Source of the DNA: Adiantum capillus-veneris
Taxonomy: Eukaryota; Streptophyta; Polypodiopsida; Polypodiales; Pteridaceae
Direction: 5' to 3'
NCBI GenBank assembly: GCA_014529385.2
Contig: CM043960.1
Location: 30,480,396 to 30,544,395 of the forward strand
DNA length: 64,000 nt
Numbering within the stretch: position 1 is the stretch's first letter; each line of letters begins with the position of its first letter. The notes beneath the pieces are model-generated. The model saw nothing but the letters and a program-made list of their open reading frames with translations. It did no database searches and had not been told where the DNA came from. Shown piece after piece: positions 1 through 9,297 of this stretch. The position numbers were made by a program, and so were the translations under genes.

Positions 1-178
1 CTATTACCAATCAAATGCACATTAATCACTAACAACACGCTCAACGGAAGCTCTTATTGTAACCTTGAGTACTAGAAGCTTTCCACATTGGGTGCACCAA
101 TTGTTTTTAGCTTTGGTAAAAAGTACATTGGATTGATTTGGTTCCTCCTATATTCCCTATTTTAAGCGGCTCCCTCAT

Positions 179-180
<2 letters not shown>

Positions 181-268
<88 letters not shown>
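181..268. repeat. (CT)n microsatellite with one interruption
   Basis: A pure CT run is broken once by ATAG near 227-230. Open frames across it, of RERERE type, are repeat artefacts. The flanks (1-180 and 269-560) contain no gene I can recognise. Confidence 0.97.
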
Positions 269-271
<3 letters not shown>

Positions 272-560
272 AAGCCCTTGTAAGAAATTTCTTCTCACCT
301 TGTTTACTTTCTTTCCACTTTTCCACCGTGGAATCATCGTGCCCACTTGGGAGACATCATGCATAAGACATCGGGAAACCATCGTCATACTCGCCATGTC
401 ATTGGGACTCTCCCACTTTTATTATTAATCAGTAGGTCGCAACATTCCAAAATAATGAGCTAGCTAGAAATTACACCCACTACAACAAAATTTCCATTCA
501 ATATCATGTCATTCTTCATAACTGCACATTTGTCGTCAAACTCAATCAAATGCCATATGT

Positions 561-662
<102 letters not shown>

Positions 663-841
663 ATCGTCCACGAAGGTTAGATATGACCTATGGGACTTAA
701 AACAAACATTGCAACGGGTTCATCTAAGCAAAAGATGACGATACATATCAGTTAAAGATCGAGGGTCCATCGAGAGGGTAAAATGAAAAGGGAAAAACAA
801 AACCTAGGGGGAGCACCTATAGGGAGAGTCAATTTGGGATT

Positions 842-1506
842 TCAAAATTCTTGGATGATGGCTTTACCGCCTCGGTAGACTGCCCATTCACCTTGTTTGC
901 TGGCTTTGTGTACCTTCTTGAGCTCGTTTGCTTTAACTTTGAGTTGATTAGTGATCAATTCTTTGGCGATCCAAAACGTTTTTCCCCTGAGGAGGCGAGA
1001 TTGGCATAGTAGCTCTATTCGTTCTTCTTTGTCCTTGAAGGCGAGGATACAATCCTCGGGTGGCACATGCCTGTGTGTGTCGTTGATCCAAGAAACGGTT
1101 TCAGGCTTGATGTTGACAGGTTGAAGAATGTTATTGAGTTTGACGATTGCTTCTTCGAGAGTGTCCTTCATGGTGCACCTTGGTGAGTGAAGTCCTCCAA
1201 TCCTGACTTTAAGGCCAAGGGATTCTTGTAGTTGGCATTCTTGTAAAACTGCCTGTATCTTGGTGTCAATCTTTCTGTGTGTCGCTTCATGGACTTTCTT
1301 CATTGCCTTGACGGTCTCGATAAGGGAGGCTTCAACACCTTGGGTTTTTGCGAGTAGGCGCTCTCTACTTCCTTTATCTCCTCTAGCTTAAGCAAGCGTT
1401 CCTTGAGTACCTCATTTTCTCCAATGAGTTCTTGGATCTGAGCCTCGAGGGTGGTAATCCTTGCTTCTTGGCGCACAGTAGGATCCTTTCTTGGTGCGAT
1501 TGCCAC
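842..1506 (-). pseudogene. LINE (L1-type) ORF1-like remnant, coiled coil plus C-terminal domain
   Basis: Two minus-strand frames form one plausible protein. The first (1506-1300) is a heptad-rich coiled coil with EARITTLEAQIQELIGENEV. The second (1303-842) ends in a stretch around EWAVYRGGKAIIQEF, after a segment with CILAFKDKEERIELLCQSRL. This order (coiled coil, RNA-binding-like middle, basic C-terminal domain ending in an aromatic-arginine-gly-gly stretch) resembles ORF1 of L1-type LINEs. The frames overlap by four bases (ATGA at 1300-1303), either a decayed frameshift or a stop-restart. No endonuclease or LINE reverse transcriptase is visible nearby. The family assignment is inference from motif order; a retroelement gag-like protein is the main alternative. 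Confidence 0.35.
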
Positions 1507-1970
1507 CGCAAGGAGTTTGCTATGTGAGATCGGGGTGCCAAATGAAGATATTTAAGCTTCCTTACTACCTTTTCAAAGTGAATCGGTTTAACAGAATTTC
1601 GACGCCTGGCTTGTCGATAATTTCTCAAGCCTTCAAAGGTTTAGAAGTTACACAAGCCTTGAAGGTTTGAAATATTGGACTTATCTTGGTTTCACTAGAA
1701 CCGAGTAGTGATGACGTCGGGAAAGGCCGGCACCAGGATCATCGTCTCTACAGTAGGCAAGAGAGGTGAATCTGAGGTTGGCCGTTGTCAAGAGTGTCAG
1801 GTTTGCAAATGGGCGAGCAGGCAAGGGTGGTCGCGTCTGCAAGTGGGCTGTTTTGGCTTGAGCAAGGTGGGGTTGAAAAGTACCCCCCCCCCCGCCCCCC
1901 AAAGGACCACCCTTGCCTAGGGGGAGACAGGGAGGGAGAGAGAGCTAGGGTTTGCGCTCAACTAGGGTTC

Positions 1971-1972
<2 letters not shown>
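1507..1972. other. No gene recognised; C-rich run
   Basis: This is low-complexity sequence with a poly-C/G tract near 1881-1900 and purine-rich stretches leading into the next microsatellite. Short frames here overlap each other on both strands and have no recognisable domain. Confidence 0.6.

Positions 1973-2028
<56 letters not shown>
1973..2028. repeat. (GA)n microsatellite
   Basis: Uninterrupted GA dinucleotides over about 56 bases. Confidence 0.97.
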
Positions 2029-2030
<2 letters not shown>

Positions 2031-2718
2031 TAGAGGCCTGATGCAAAGTCAATATGCACAATAATACATTACAAAGGGTGGTGCACATGAAATTTTTAGG
2101 AAGAGTTGTTACGAGTGGGCTAAACCTCATTGAAGCCGCGTTTATAGAGAGTGTGAGAGAGAGTTTACTTTTCAACACATCATTGGAAAACACAATTTGT
2201 ACCTATCTACATCTAAATTCTTTGTATATTAATTTTGTAAGTTCTCACGTTGATTAGATCCATTGCCAAGCATGCCAGCTTCTTTATCCACCTCGACTTG
2301 CCCATGTGCAATTAAGCTTGGGGTTGTCATGGGTCTCACTACTTGGAGCTCAACCATACAATCTCTTGCATTGTGTGGAGTCTCATCTTCTAATTGCTCA
2401 TCTTTGAGGTCTTTCTTTCTGTTTCATTGAATCAATACATGAATGAGTCTCCATGAACTATGGAGATGGTGTGCAACACAAGGCAAATTGCAATCATTAA
2501 GGACACATTATGTGGATCCATGTTGCATCGCTTTAAAAGAACGCAAAAGCAAGTTTTTAGCATTTTGAATGTCCTCTGCATGGGCATCGTGGTGCTTGAT
2601 TGAATATAATCTCATTGGTAGTAGAGGTAGGATAGACCATCATTCCTACCTTTGAATGAAACCAACATGCATAGATGTGATGGGTATGCATAATCTTTCA
2701 TAAGGAATTATCATCAAA

Positions 2719-2774
2719 GGTGCCCTACATTTAGAGGGCATAAAATGGCCCAATATACTCATCTGCGATAGCTC
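2719..2774 (+). repeat. Dispersed repeat copy, also at 37231-37284
   Basis: The segment beginning GGTGCCCTACATTTAGAGGG and continuing with CATAAAATGGCCCAA is repeated with few mismatches at 37231-37284, in the same orientation. Both copies stop matching abruptly, so each is probably a fragment of a longer dispersed element that I cannot delimit. Confidence 0.75.
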
Positions 2775-3029
2775 TTTATTCAGTTGGAGACAACCCTTTA
2801 TTCGGTTGGAGACGCAATTTGAATGGTTGATTTCACAAGGTGAAGGGCTCCATGTTTGTAGAACCTCTTCATTACAATCAACATCCACATGCATTGTGCC
2901 ACAAAATTGGGAAGAAGATTGTCACCACCTCTTTTATAGACGAATTAAGAGATTCATAACTCTATGCTTAAACTGTAAATAGATTGACACAAGGAGACAA
3001 TTGCACACTTTTAAATACATAGCGCCGAC

Positions 3030-3073
3030 CGGGGGGGAGCGCGGGGGGGGGGGGGGGGGGAGAGAGAGAGAGA
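3030..3073. repeat. G-rich run followed by (GA)n
   Basis: An interrupted G tract (including about 18 consecutive G) is followed by a short GA run. Length in raw data may be unreliable because of homopolymer error. Confidence 0.9.
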
Positions 3074-4114
3074 ATTCTATACAAAGGTTGCCCCCGTGCA
3101 CCCTCAGCCTCCCCTATCGCGTGGGTGCCCGGAATCCATCCTCCTCCATCATAGTCAGGCATTTTTGCAGTTGCTACTGGTGGCAACATGCGACACAAGC
3201 CCTGTGTGATGCATGCTGCTGGTATATTTGGCTTGCCTAATGTAGTCGGCAACATGTCCCCTTAATGCCGTTGCCTTGCTTGATTTGCCATTGTTCTCCC
3301 ATACTATAGCATCGCTTGTTGCTGCTCCTAGCGTTGTTGCTATTCTTGATGGCGGCTTCTCCCACTCTCTACTCCATCGGCTGCTATGCTGCCACGTCTG
3401 TCCTAGAATGTAGGGTCCTCAACTTGTTTATGAGAGCTAGAGGTTGAGGATTTCATCTACATGCTTGCTTCCACAAGGTACTGTTATGGATCATTAGATA
3501 TGGTTCCTGGTTATGCTCAAGGTTCTTCCCCACCTTATAAGGACTAGATGCTTACCATCAAGGTCTTGGGTCAGGGGAACTGAGCATCCTTGCCATTCAT
3601 CCACTGCCCATTCCTCACCAGAATTGTTGCATGCACCATCAGATTTCAAGCATGTTAACAACCGGACTGCAACTTTTGCCCTCTCCAATCAAATGGTGCC
3701 AAATTTGCGATGAGTGGAATGCACTGAGGTGCGGCCATCTTAGCCATTGTAATCTTGCCTATGACACCTCAACTGCTCGCTTGTACTACAATCCTGCAGT
3801 TCAGTTGTAGCCTCTGTGTCTGGCTCCCCTCCCCAGGTCGCTTAACGATCGAGAAAGGTCTTTGACTCACCTTTCCCTTGGAATAAGGGCTCCCACCACT
3901 AGCTCCCGGCCTACGCCGATCGCTTGGTAGTCGCCCTCATTCGAAGGAAAGGTCGCTCAAAGACCTTTCCCGGCACCAACATACTGAGTATCACTACATG
4001 GATGATTTGGAAGCATGTTGAGAGACTTGCATGTTTTTGAGAACGTGTCACATGTCACATGCTCTATGTTGGATGACCAAATGTTTGATTGAGAACTGTG
4101 GATATGAGGTGGAT

Positions 4115-4117
<3 letters not shown>

Positions 4118-4160
<43 letters not shown>
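4118..4160. repeat. (GA)n microsatellite upstream of the extensin-like gene
   Basis: About 21 GA units lie roughly 210 bp upstream of the TATA box of the extensin-like gene. GA/CT tracts are common in plant promoters; any regulatory role here is speculation. Confidence 0.95.
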
Positions 4161-4163
<3 letters not shown>

Positions 4164-4369
4164 TTGTTGCCTAATTGCCGCATCGGTTTGGTACGTTTGT
4201 GGACTTTCTTTGGGAAAGCGTTTGGTTATTAAAATCAGAGAGACACTTATGTCTAGCACTAGCGGTGGCGCGCAACTCTTGCATGCAGTCAGCTAGTCAA
4301 CGTAAAAGTGTGTGAGGAGAGGACTATGAAGAAGCAGTGTTCAAACCGTGACATTGATAAACTCGGCAA

Positions 4370-4379
4370 CTATATAAAC
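4370..4379 (+). promoter_or_regulatory. TATA box of the extensin-like gene
   Basis: CTATATAAAC matches the plant TATA consensus and lies about 65 bp upstream of the favoured start codon at 4440. Transcription would start near 4400, giving a 5' leader of roughly 40 nt. This spacing is one reason for preferring the internal methionine over the upstream in-frame ATG at 4308. Confidence 0.65.
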
Positions 4380-4439
4380 GTTTGGCGAGAAGCCATCGTC
4401 AGTCTCAGCATAGCATTCCTTCACCCAGGAGAAGTCAAT

Positions 4440-4952
4440 ATGGGGCATCAGTTTACGCTTGTGATTGTGCTGGCCTCCCTGCTCTCCCGTGCGCTGGCCG
4501 GCAGCACCAACAGCTATGGTGGTTGTGGTGGGCAGAAGCCCTACAAGCCCCCTGGCTACTATAAGTCACCACCTCCCCAGCCGCATAAAGAGTCTCCTCC
4601 GCGCGCTTCCCCCCAAGCAGGCCACTCTACTCATAAGAGCCCACCCATGTCCTCGCCCCATTACCAACCTCCTCCACCCGCTGTCGTCTACTCGCCGCCC
4701 AAGTCCCCGCCCTACCACAAGCCGCATCCTGCACCAGTCTTCTCCCCTCCTCCCGTCTACAGCCCCCCTCCCCACCTCTCTTATTCTCCGCCTCCCCCGC
4801 CCACCCGTTCATGGCGACCCCCCGCCACGCCTCATCACACACCACACTCCCATCCACCGCCCCACCACTCCCACTACCAGCCAGCCCCCAGAGACGGCTC
4901 CAAAAAACCGCATTCTCCTCCTCCTCCGAGATCCCCTTACCTGCGGGTCTAA
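4440..4952 (+). CDS. Extensin-like proline-rich cell-wall protein
   Basis: The open frame begins at 4308, but the ATG at 4440 is chosen because it follows a TATA box and starts a typical signal peptide (MGHQFTLVIVLASLLSRALA, residues 1-20). The mature part of about 150 residues is dominated by proline, serine, tyrosine and histidine, with YKSPPP, YSPPKSPP, FSPPPVYSPPP and SPPPP motifs. Extensin-family glycoproteins are hydroxylated and O-glycosylated on SPn motifs and cross-linked through tyrosine in the cell wall. One cysteine lies in the GGCGGQ stretch after the signal. The C-terminal third is histidine-rich (HHTPHSHPPPHHSHY). At 170 residues it is short for a classical extensin, so a hybrid or short proline-rich protein is possible. 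It is intronless, GC-richer than its surroundings, and the only intact host gene found here. Confidence 0.8.
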   Translation: MGHQFTLVIVLASLLSRALAGSTNSYGGCGGQKPYKPPGYYKSPPPQPHKESPPRASPQAGHSTHKSPPMSSPHYQPPPPAVVYSPPKSPPYHKPHPAPVFSPPPVYSPPPHLSYSPPPPPTRSWRPPATPHHTPHSHPPPHHSHYQPAPRDGSKKPHSPPPPRSPYLRV

Positions 4953-5053
4953 CATTGATGACAGCAGCTAGCTCCGCATGAACGTTCGATTGATTCTGCT
5001 ACGTTCATGTTGCCCGCTTTGAAATGTTATGCTAATGACGTAAAGTATTTAAA

Positions 5054-5054
<1 letters not shown>

Positions 5055-5093
<39 letters not shown>
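5055..5093. repeat. (CT)n microsatellite downstream of the extensin-like gene
   Basis: About 19 CT units lie some 100 bp after the stop codon. The extensin-like gene is therefore flanked by a GA tract upstream and a CT tract downstream. Confidence 0.95.
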
Positions 5094-5097
<4 letters not shown>

Positions 5098-6200
5098 TGG
5101 TACATTCGTCATATAATAAGTCTTTAAGGTCTCTTGGAGGAGTTCTCTATAACTTGTCTTGCTTCGTTGGCCCTTCCAAAGATATTCTAATTTGATATGG
5201 TTTAATATTGACGTATTGAAGAAGTTTAGCATTCATGCGTTAAAACCATAGACAGTTTGTTTACCTATAGTAGACTAGTACGGCCGGCGAAGGCGGCTTC
5301 TCTCCCCCCTCCCTCTCTCTCTCTTTATCGCGTGTGAACGAGTTTTTTTTTAGTTTTGGACTGTAGCCTTCAGGTTGCAGATTGCGACACGTGTAAAGGG
5401 CTCCCCCTTCCGCCATATTATGTTAGTAGATTGTACTGTGCAGAAATGCAAAACTTAACTTGGGCTACTAACCAGACCAGTGAGTAGACATCTTGTTTAA
5501 GTGTGCAAAGCAAAAAAGGATGTTTTGCCAAACTATAGGAAAACCATGTGAGCAGCTACACTTTTTGTCATGCAATGGAAAAATGATGCAAACTATAGAC
5601 CACATATAGTGCACATAAAAAAAAAGTTCCATACAAAAGTATGGTGCATGGTGGAGAGTTGGCATTGTCTCCCCAAAAATTATAAGGAACGAAAGCTGTG
5701 CTTGCCCTGTAGTCTAGTTGTGCGGTCCAAGCAAACACATAGACATGAAGATCTAGATATACGTGAAGAACTTGTATGATTTGTTGACACATGTAACTTC
5801 TTTGTCGATTTGTTCCCATTCTTGTGGATTGCACTAACCATCTCATTTTTTTAGTTTATAAATGGAAGACTTTGTTTTTGCTCATCGATAGCTTCGACTG
5901 CTGTAGCATCCTCTTCCACTCCGACATGTCAGAGAGTCCTACACCATGAAGTTCTTGAGCTAGATGTTAGTCTCATGTTTCTCACATGGGATCTTCCTAA
6001 GGATGATTCAGATCCTTTGGGATGGAATCAAGGATAATCCTTTGATACTTTTCTCACAAAATTCTCCCCTCTTTGGCTAAAGCAAACACTATAAAACTTT
6101 CAAAGCCTTTACCAAGGCACTATATCGCGTTTCGTATAGAGAGAGAGAGAGAGAGCAAAATGGGATGGCCAAGGGGAGCGGAAAGGATTTATTTTATAAA
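5094..6200. other. Unassigned intergenic stretch
   Basis: AT-rich sequence with a short pyrimidine run near 5295-5325 and a short GA run near 6139-6155. Frames are short, occur on both strands, and show no recognisable domain. Confidence 0.5.
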
Positions 6201-6227
6201 TTAAATATTACCGCGTATAATATCGTA

Positions 6228-6246
6228 CATATTACCGCGTATATTA
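6228..6246 (+). repeat. Left arm of a 19-bp inverted repeat (partner 7555-7573)
   Basis: CATATTACCGCGTATATTA is exactly complementary to TAATATACGCGGTAATATG at 7555-7573. Related ATTACCGCGTATA copies occur just upstream at 6207-6219, and GTAATACGCG follows the right arm. The arms enclose about 1.3 kb. They could be the ends of a non-autonomous element, but no target-site duplication was identified. Confidence 0.6.
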
Positions 6247-6374
6247 TCTCACAAATTTCAAAAAGAAAGAGAACGTGGTATGTCGCGTTTTTTGCAGCAT
6301 ACCTTGCTTTTCTACTCCTACTGCTATCCCACTTGCAACCGTATTCTCTCTTTCTCTCCCTCTCAAAGCTCAAC

Positions 6375-6431
6375 CCCCCCCCCTCTCTCTCACTTTCTCT
6401 CCTTCACACACACACACACACACACACACAC
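6375..6431. repeat. Pyrimidine tract and (CA)n microsatellite
   Basis: C-rich and CT-rich sequence followed by about 12 CA units. Confidence 0.9.
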
Positions 6432-6760
6432 CAAATTTTGGTTTGCAAAAGATCTAACACCCACATAACTCAAATAGAAGAAGGATGAACTTCAAAAGAT
6501 GTGAGAAACGCACACAATAGGAAAATGGTCAGCTTATCGAAAAGGTAATTTCATTATCCAAGAGTTTTGAACTCCCAAACCGGCTCCCCCCTCACCTACC
6601 CCTTCTTAGGTTTTGTTCATTTCATCTTATCTTCCCTTTATCACACTTGGCTAGACCCTTACTCCTTAATTGAGATGTATCTAACACCCGGGGCCCCGGG
6701 GGGGGGGGGAGGGGGCACCTTTCAAAAATACCTATAACACGTGCATTCAAGAGGTAAACC

Positions 6761-6761
<1 letters not shown>

Positions 6762-6812
<51 letters not shown>
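6762..6812. repeat. (CA)n microsatellite
   Basis: About 25 CA units. The minus-strand frame starting MCVCVCV is an artefact of this tract. Confidence 0.97.
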
Positions 6813-6814
<2 letters not shown>

Positions 6815-7415
6815 CATCATGAATTAAAAGACCCATCTTCCTTCATAAAGCTGTAACTTTTTTTCAATTTCCCATTTTTCAACCCCTTGTACATGTAATC
6901 CTGTAACTCTTTGGTACATAAAAACCCCTATGGATGAGCTCACGTGCTACACTTACATATTTTTAGGTGGAGCCCCCGAGATTCAACAAGCTCTTTATGT
7001 AGAAGGAACTTTGTAATGTTTTGTTTTCGGTCCCATAGGTCATGTTTGACCTTTGTAGATGATAATCAAATCTATTTATCTATATCTACTTATCATAGAT
7101 TTCATAATGAGCAAAATGCATAATCATTGAGAATGCCAAATGGACGCTAGCACAAACATGGCAATGACAAGGCTACAAAGTCTCAAATACGATGCTTATC
7201 TTAAAGGTTATGGGGGTGCTCCTAGTACTAGCTAGAATTAATGATCATGCACAGAGGCTCTTAAGTCAATCATCAACTACATGAGCTTCCAAATCACTGG
7301 CTGATTTGACTCACTCTTCAATGTCAGAGATGAGTATACAAACCCCCGAAAATAAATAGAGCTCCCTTGTGAGAGAAGAGTATTAAGAAGAAGCGACCAA
7401 TATTTGTTGATGTGT

Positions 7416-7440
7416 TCTTCAAGCACTATATGCTTGAAGA
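7416..7440. repeat. Short perfect hairpin
   Basis: TCTTCAAGCA and TGCTTGAAGA form a perfect 10-bp stem around CTATA. It lies about 35 bp before a larger hairpin, inside the region bounded by the 6228/7555 inverted repeat. Confidence 0.8.
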
Positions 7441-7473
7441 AGACAGTCATAGACCATATAACTTTATGCAGGT

Positions 7474-7538
7474 CAAGAATAAAGATACTCATCTGGGCCA
7501 TCCAAATTGGATGGACCAGATGAGCATCTTTATTTTTG
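7474..7538. repeat. Near-perfect 28-bp hairpin
   Basis: The arms at 7478-7505 and 7507-7534 are complementary at 26 of 28 positions with a one-base centre, and the pairing extends a few bases outward. The short frames on both strands here mirror one another because of this palindrome and are not genes. Confidence 0.85.
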
Positions 7539-7554
7539 AAAATCCGTATAGCAG

Positions 7555-7573
7555 TAATATACGCGGTAATATG
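7555..7573 (-). repeat. Right arm of the 19-bp inverted repeat (partner 6228-6246)
   Basis: This is the exact reverse complement of 6228-6246. It is followed by several degenerate ATAATATG and GTAATACGCG repeats up to about 7630. Confidence 0.6.
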
Positions 7574-7799
7574 CAAGATCATATGTGCGATAATATGCAA
7601 GATAATATGTGAGGTAATACGCGTAGTAATAATCGTGGCTATATTACTGCTCCTATTATTGCGTATATTGTTGTTAAACCACTACCACGTCCCTTGCCAC
7701 TGTTCCCCCGCTGTTATTGCCGCACACAATATTTTCTCTTTCTATTTTCCTTTGATAACCCGCAGCAATGCTAGCGGTTATGGAATTTTCCTCTTATAG

Positions 7800-9297
7800 T
7801 GAAATTATGTCAATGCACCTCTCTAAAGTGAACCATTTGGATTTCTAATGATTTCCTTAAGTGACACATTAATGGAGTACCTTGTTTTCCCTCTTAAGAA
7901 GGTTGGTTCATTCTCATTGAGCTCTATTTCAACACCATCTTTAGTATCTTCGTCTTGATACAAGAATCCAAATCCATCAACACCATAATTGGGTAATCCC
8001 TCATATCCAAGACCCCAAGCGCTATTAGCTGCTTAGCTTCCCATCTCTAAGGTGAATTCATTCTCTTTAGTAGTCGCCTAGAAGAGCCACTTCATCCTCC
8101 TCTGTGATATTAATCCTAGAAAGCGTTCGCAACTTGTTGAAGGCTTATTCATACCAAAGGGATCGGATTCCTCATCCAAATAGCTTCTATTCATCAGTAG
8201 AAGATCTTGCCCTATCTTTTGGTCCACTTCCCTCATTGAAAGGCTAATTTTATTGCCGCTCATTGAAACACCCTTTACCCATACCCATTGATCCCTTTTC
8301 ATATCTATTGCATTAGCAATCATACGTGTGGAAATTTGCGACACATGCACAATCCCTTCCTTTCAATCACAAAAGCCAACAATCTGCACAAAGTAGCCGT
8401 GATTCATGACATGTGAAACCCTACCTGGATAAACATTGAACAACTCCAATTCATGTGGTTGATGTCTTTTCAAAGAGCTAGGATTTCTATCATCTCCTCC
8501 CTCATGCTCCGGTCTCTACGGTCACCATCATTGTCACTACCAGCATATCCATTCTCTCTATCCCTGTGATCAGCATGATCTCTTTGAGTCCTTTCATCAC
8601 CATCCCTGTGAGACTGTGATCCCTTCCAAGCACATCCATTCTCTCTATCCCTGTGATCAGCATGATCTCTTTGAGTCCTTCGATCACCATTCCTGTAACT
8701 ATGATCCCTTCTACATTCATTCTCTTTGTCATGGTGTCTCTTTGAGTCCTTTGATCACCAACCCTGTAAATATGATCCATTTTACATTCATTCTCTTTGT
8801 CATGGTCTCTTCATCTCTCATACCTTCTCTCAGGTAGATCCTGTCTACCTGGTAATCTCCCTCATCATATTTAAATAAGAGGAATTACAACAAAGGCAGT
8901 GGTGATGGTAGATATGATAGTAGAAGTGAACGCAATAGTCGACAAGATGAAAGAAGGCAGAGAAGAGATGTAAATGTTACTTTTGCCTTGATAAGAGTTG
9001 ATCTTCATGAAACATTGATTTTTTCTCCATCGTTTTTACACTACTCGGAGGCTTCCAAAACAATACATGCATTTCCATAGTCACTTTGTGTGTTGCATTA
9101 GCTCTTTCCATGGTTTCCCATCAATTTGTGGTTTTGGTGCTTTTAGGGGGAACACAACATGAATGTTGGTGAGTAAGCTTTTGACAAAGTAGGCAGGAAG
9201 CTCAATGCCATTCACTTTAACATTGTTTCCTATTGGGAGAGTTCGATGACTAACTCTACAGGTGTAATTCTAGTCTGCTCAAGTTGCAGGTGAGAGT
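7800..9297 (-). pseudogene. PRP22/DEAH5 (DHX8-type) pre-mRNA splicing helicase, N-terminal pseudogene
   Basis: On the minus strand, pieces appear in the order of the plant PRP22/DEAH5 N terminus. An amino-terminal segment ends GIELPAYFVKSLLTNIHVVF (about 9200). An Arg/Asp-rich repeat tract follows (8500-8840), then the S1 RNA-binding domain (ELELFNVYPGRVSHVM, then VHVSQIS and KISLSMREVDQKIGQDL, about 8460-8190). Next come RWEAKQLIALGVL and NEPTFLRGKTRYSIN (about 8060-7870). In the family the ATPase/helicase core would come next; it is absent, and similarity stops near 7800. Stops (for example after VGFCD and before RWEAK) and several frameshifts make it non-functional. PRP22 releases spliced mRNA from the spliceosome. 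The upstream end at 9297 coincides with the start of an LTR, so element 1 probably truncated it. Confidence 0.75.
8502..8840 (-). repeat. Degenerate ~70-87-bp tandem repeats within the PRP22 pseudogene
   Basis: The phrase ATTCTCTCTATCC or ATTCTCTTTGTC recurs at 8551, 8638, 8719 and 8790, each followed by GATCTCTTTGAGTCCTT or a variant. On the minus strand this encodes Arg-Asp-His-Glu-rich text such as RDHADHRDREN in one frame, matching the RD-rich linker of DEAH5/DHX8 proteins. The repeats have expanded and slipped frame. Confidence 0.7.

Larger units (their letters stand above)
2029..4117. other. Unassigned intergenic stretch with one dispersed repeat
   Basis: No convincing coding region was found. 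Two things stand out: a 56-bp segment at 2719-2774 that recurs at 37231-37284, and a poly-G run followed by GA at 3030-3073. The remaining frames are short, overlapping and unlike known proteins. Confidence 0.5.

Noticed and set aside
4465-4971. 168-codon alternative frame over the extensin-like gene, and the minus-strand frames there
   Set aside because: Proline-rich, GC-rich sequence is open in several frames. Only the 4440 frame has a signal peptide and SPPP motifs.
7277-7799. Short frames on both strands with HLVHPIWMAQM-like text
   Set aside because: They read the same near-perfect palindrome at 7478-7534 on opposite strands; there is no evidence for a gene.
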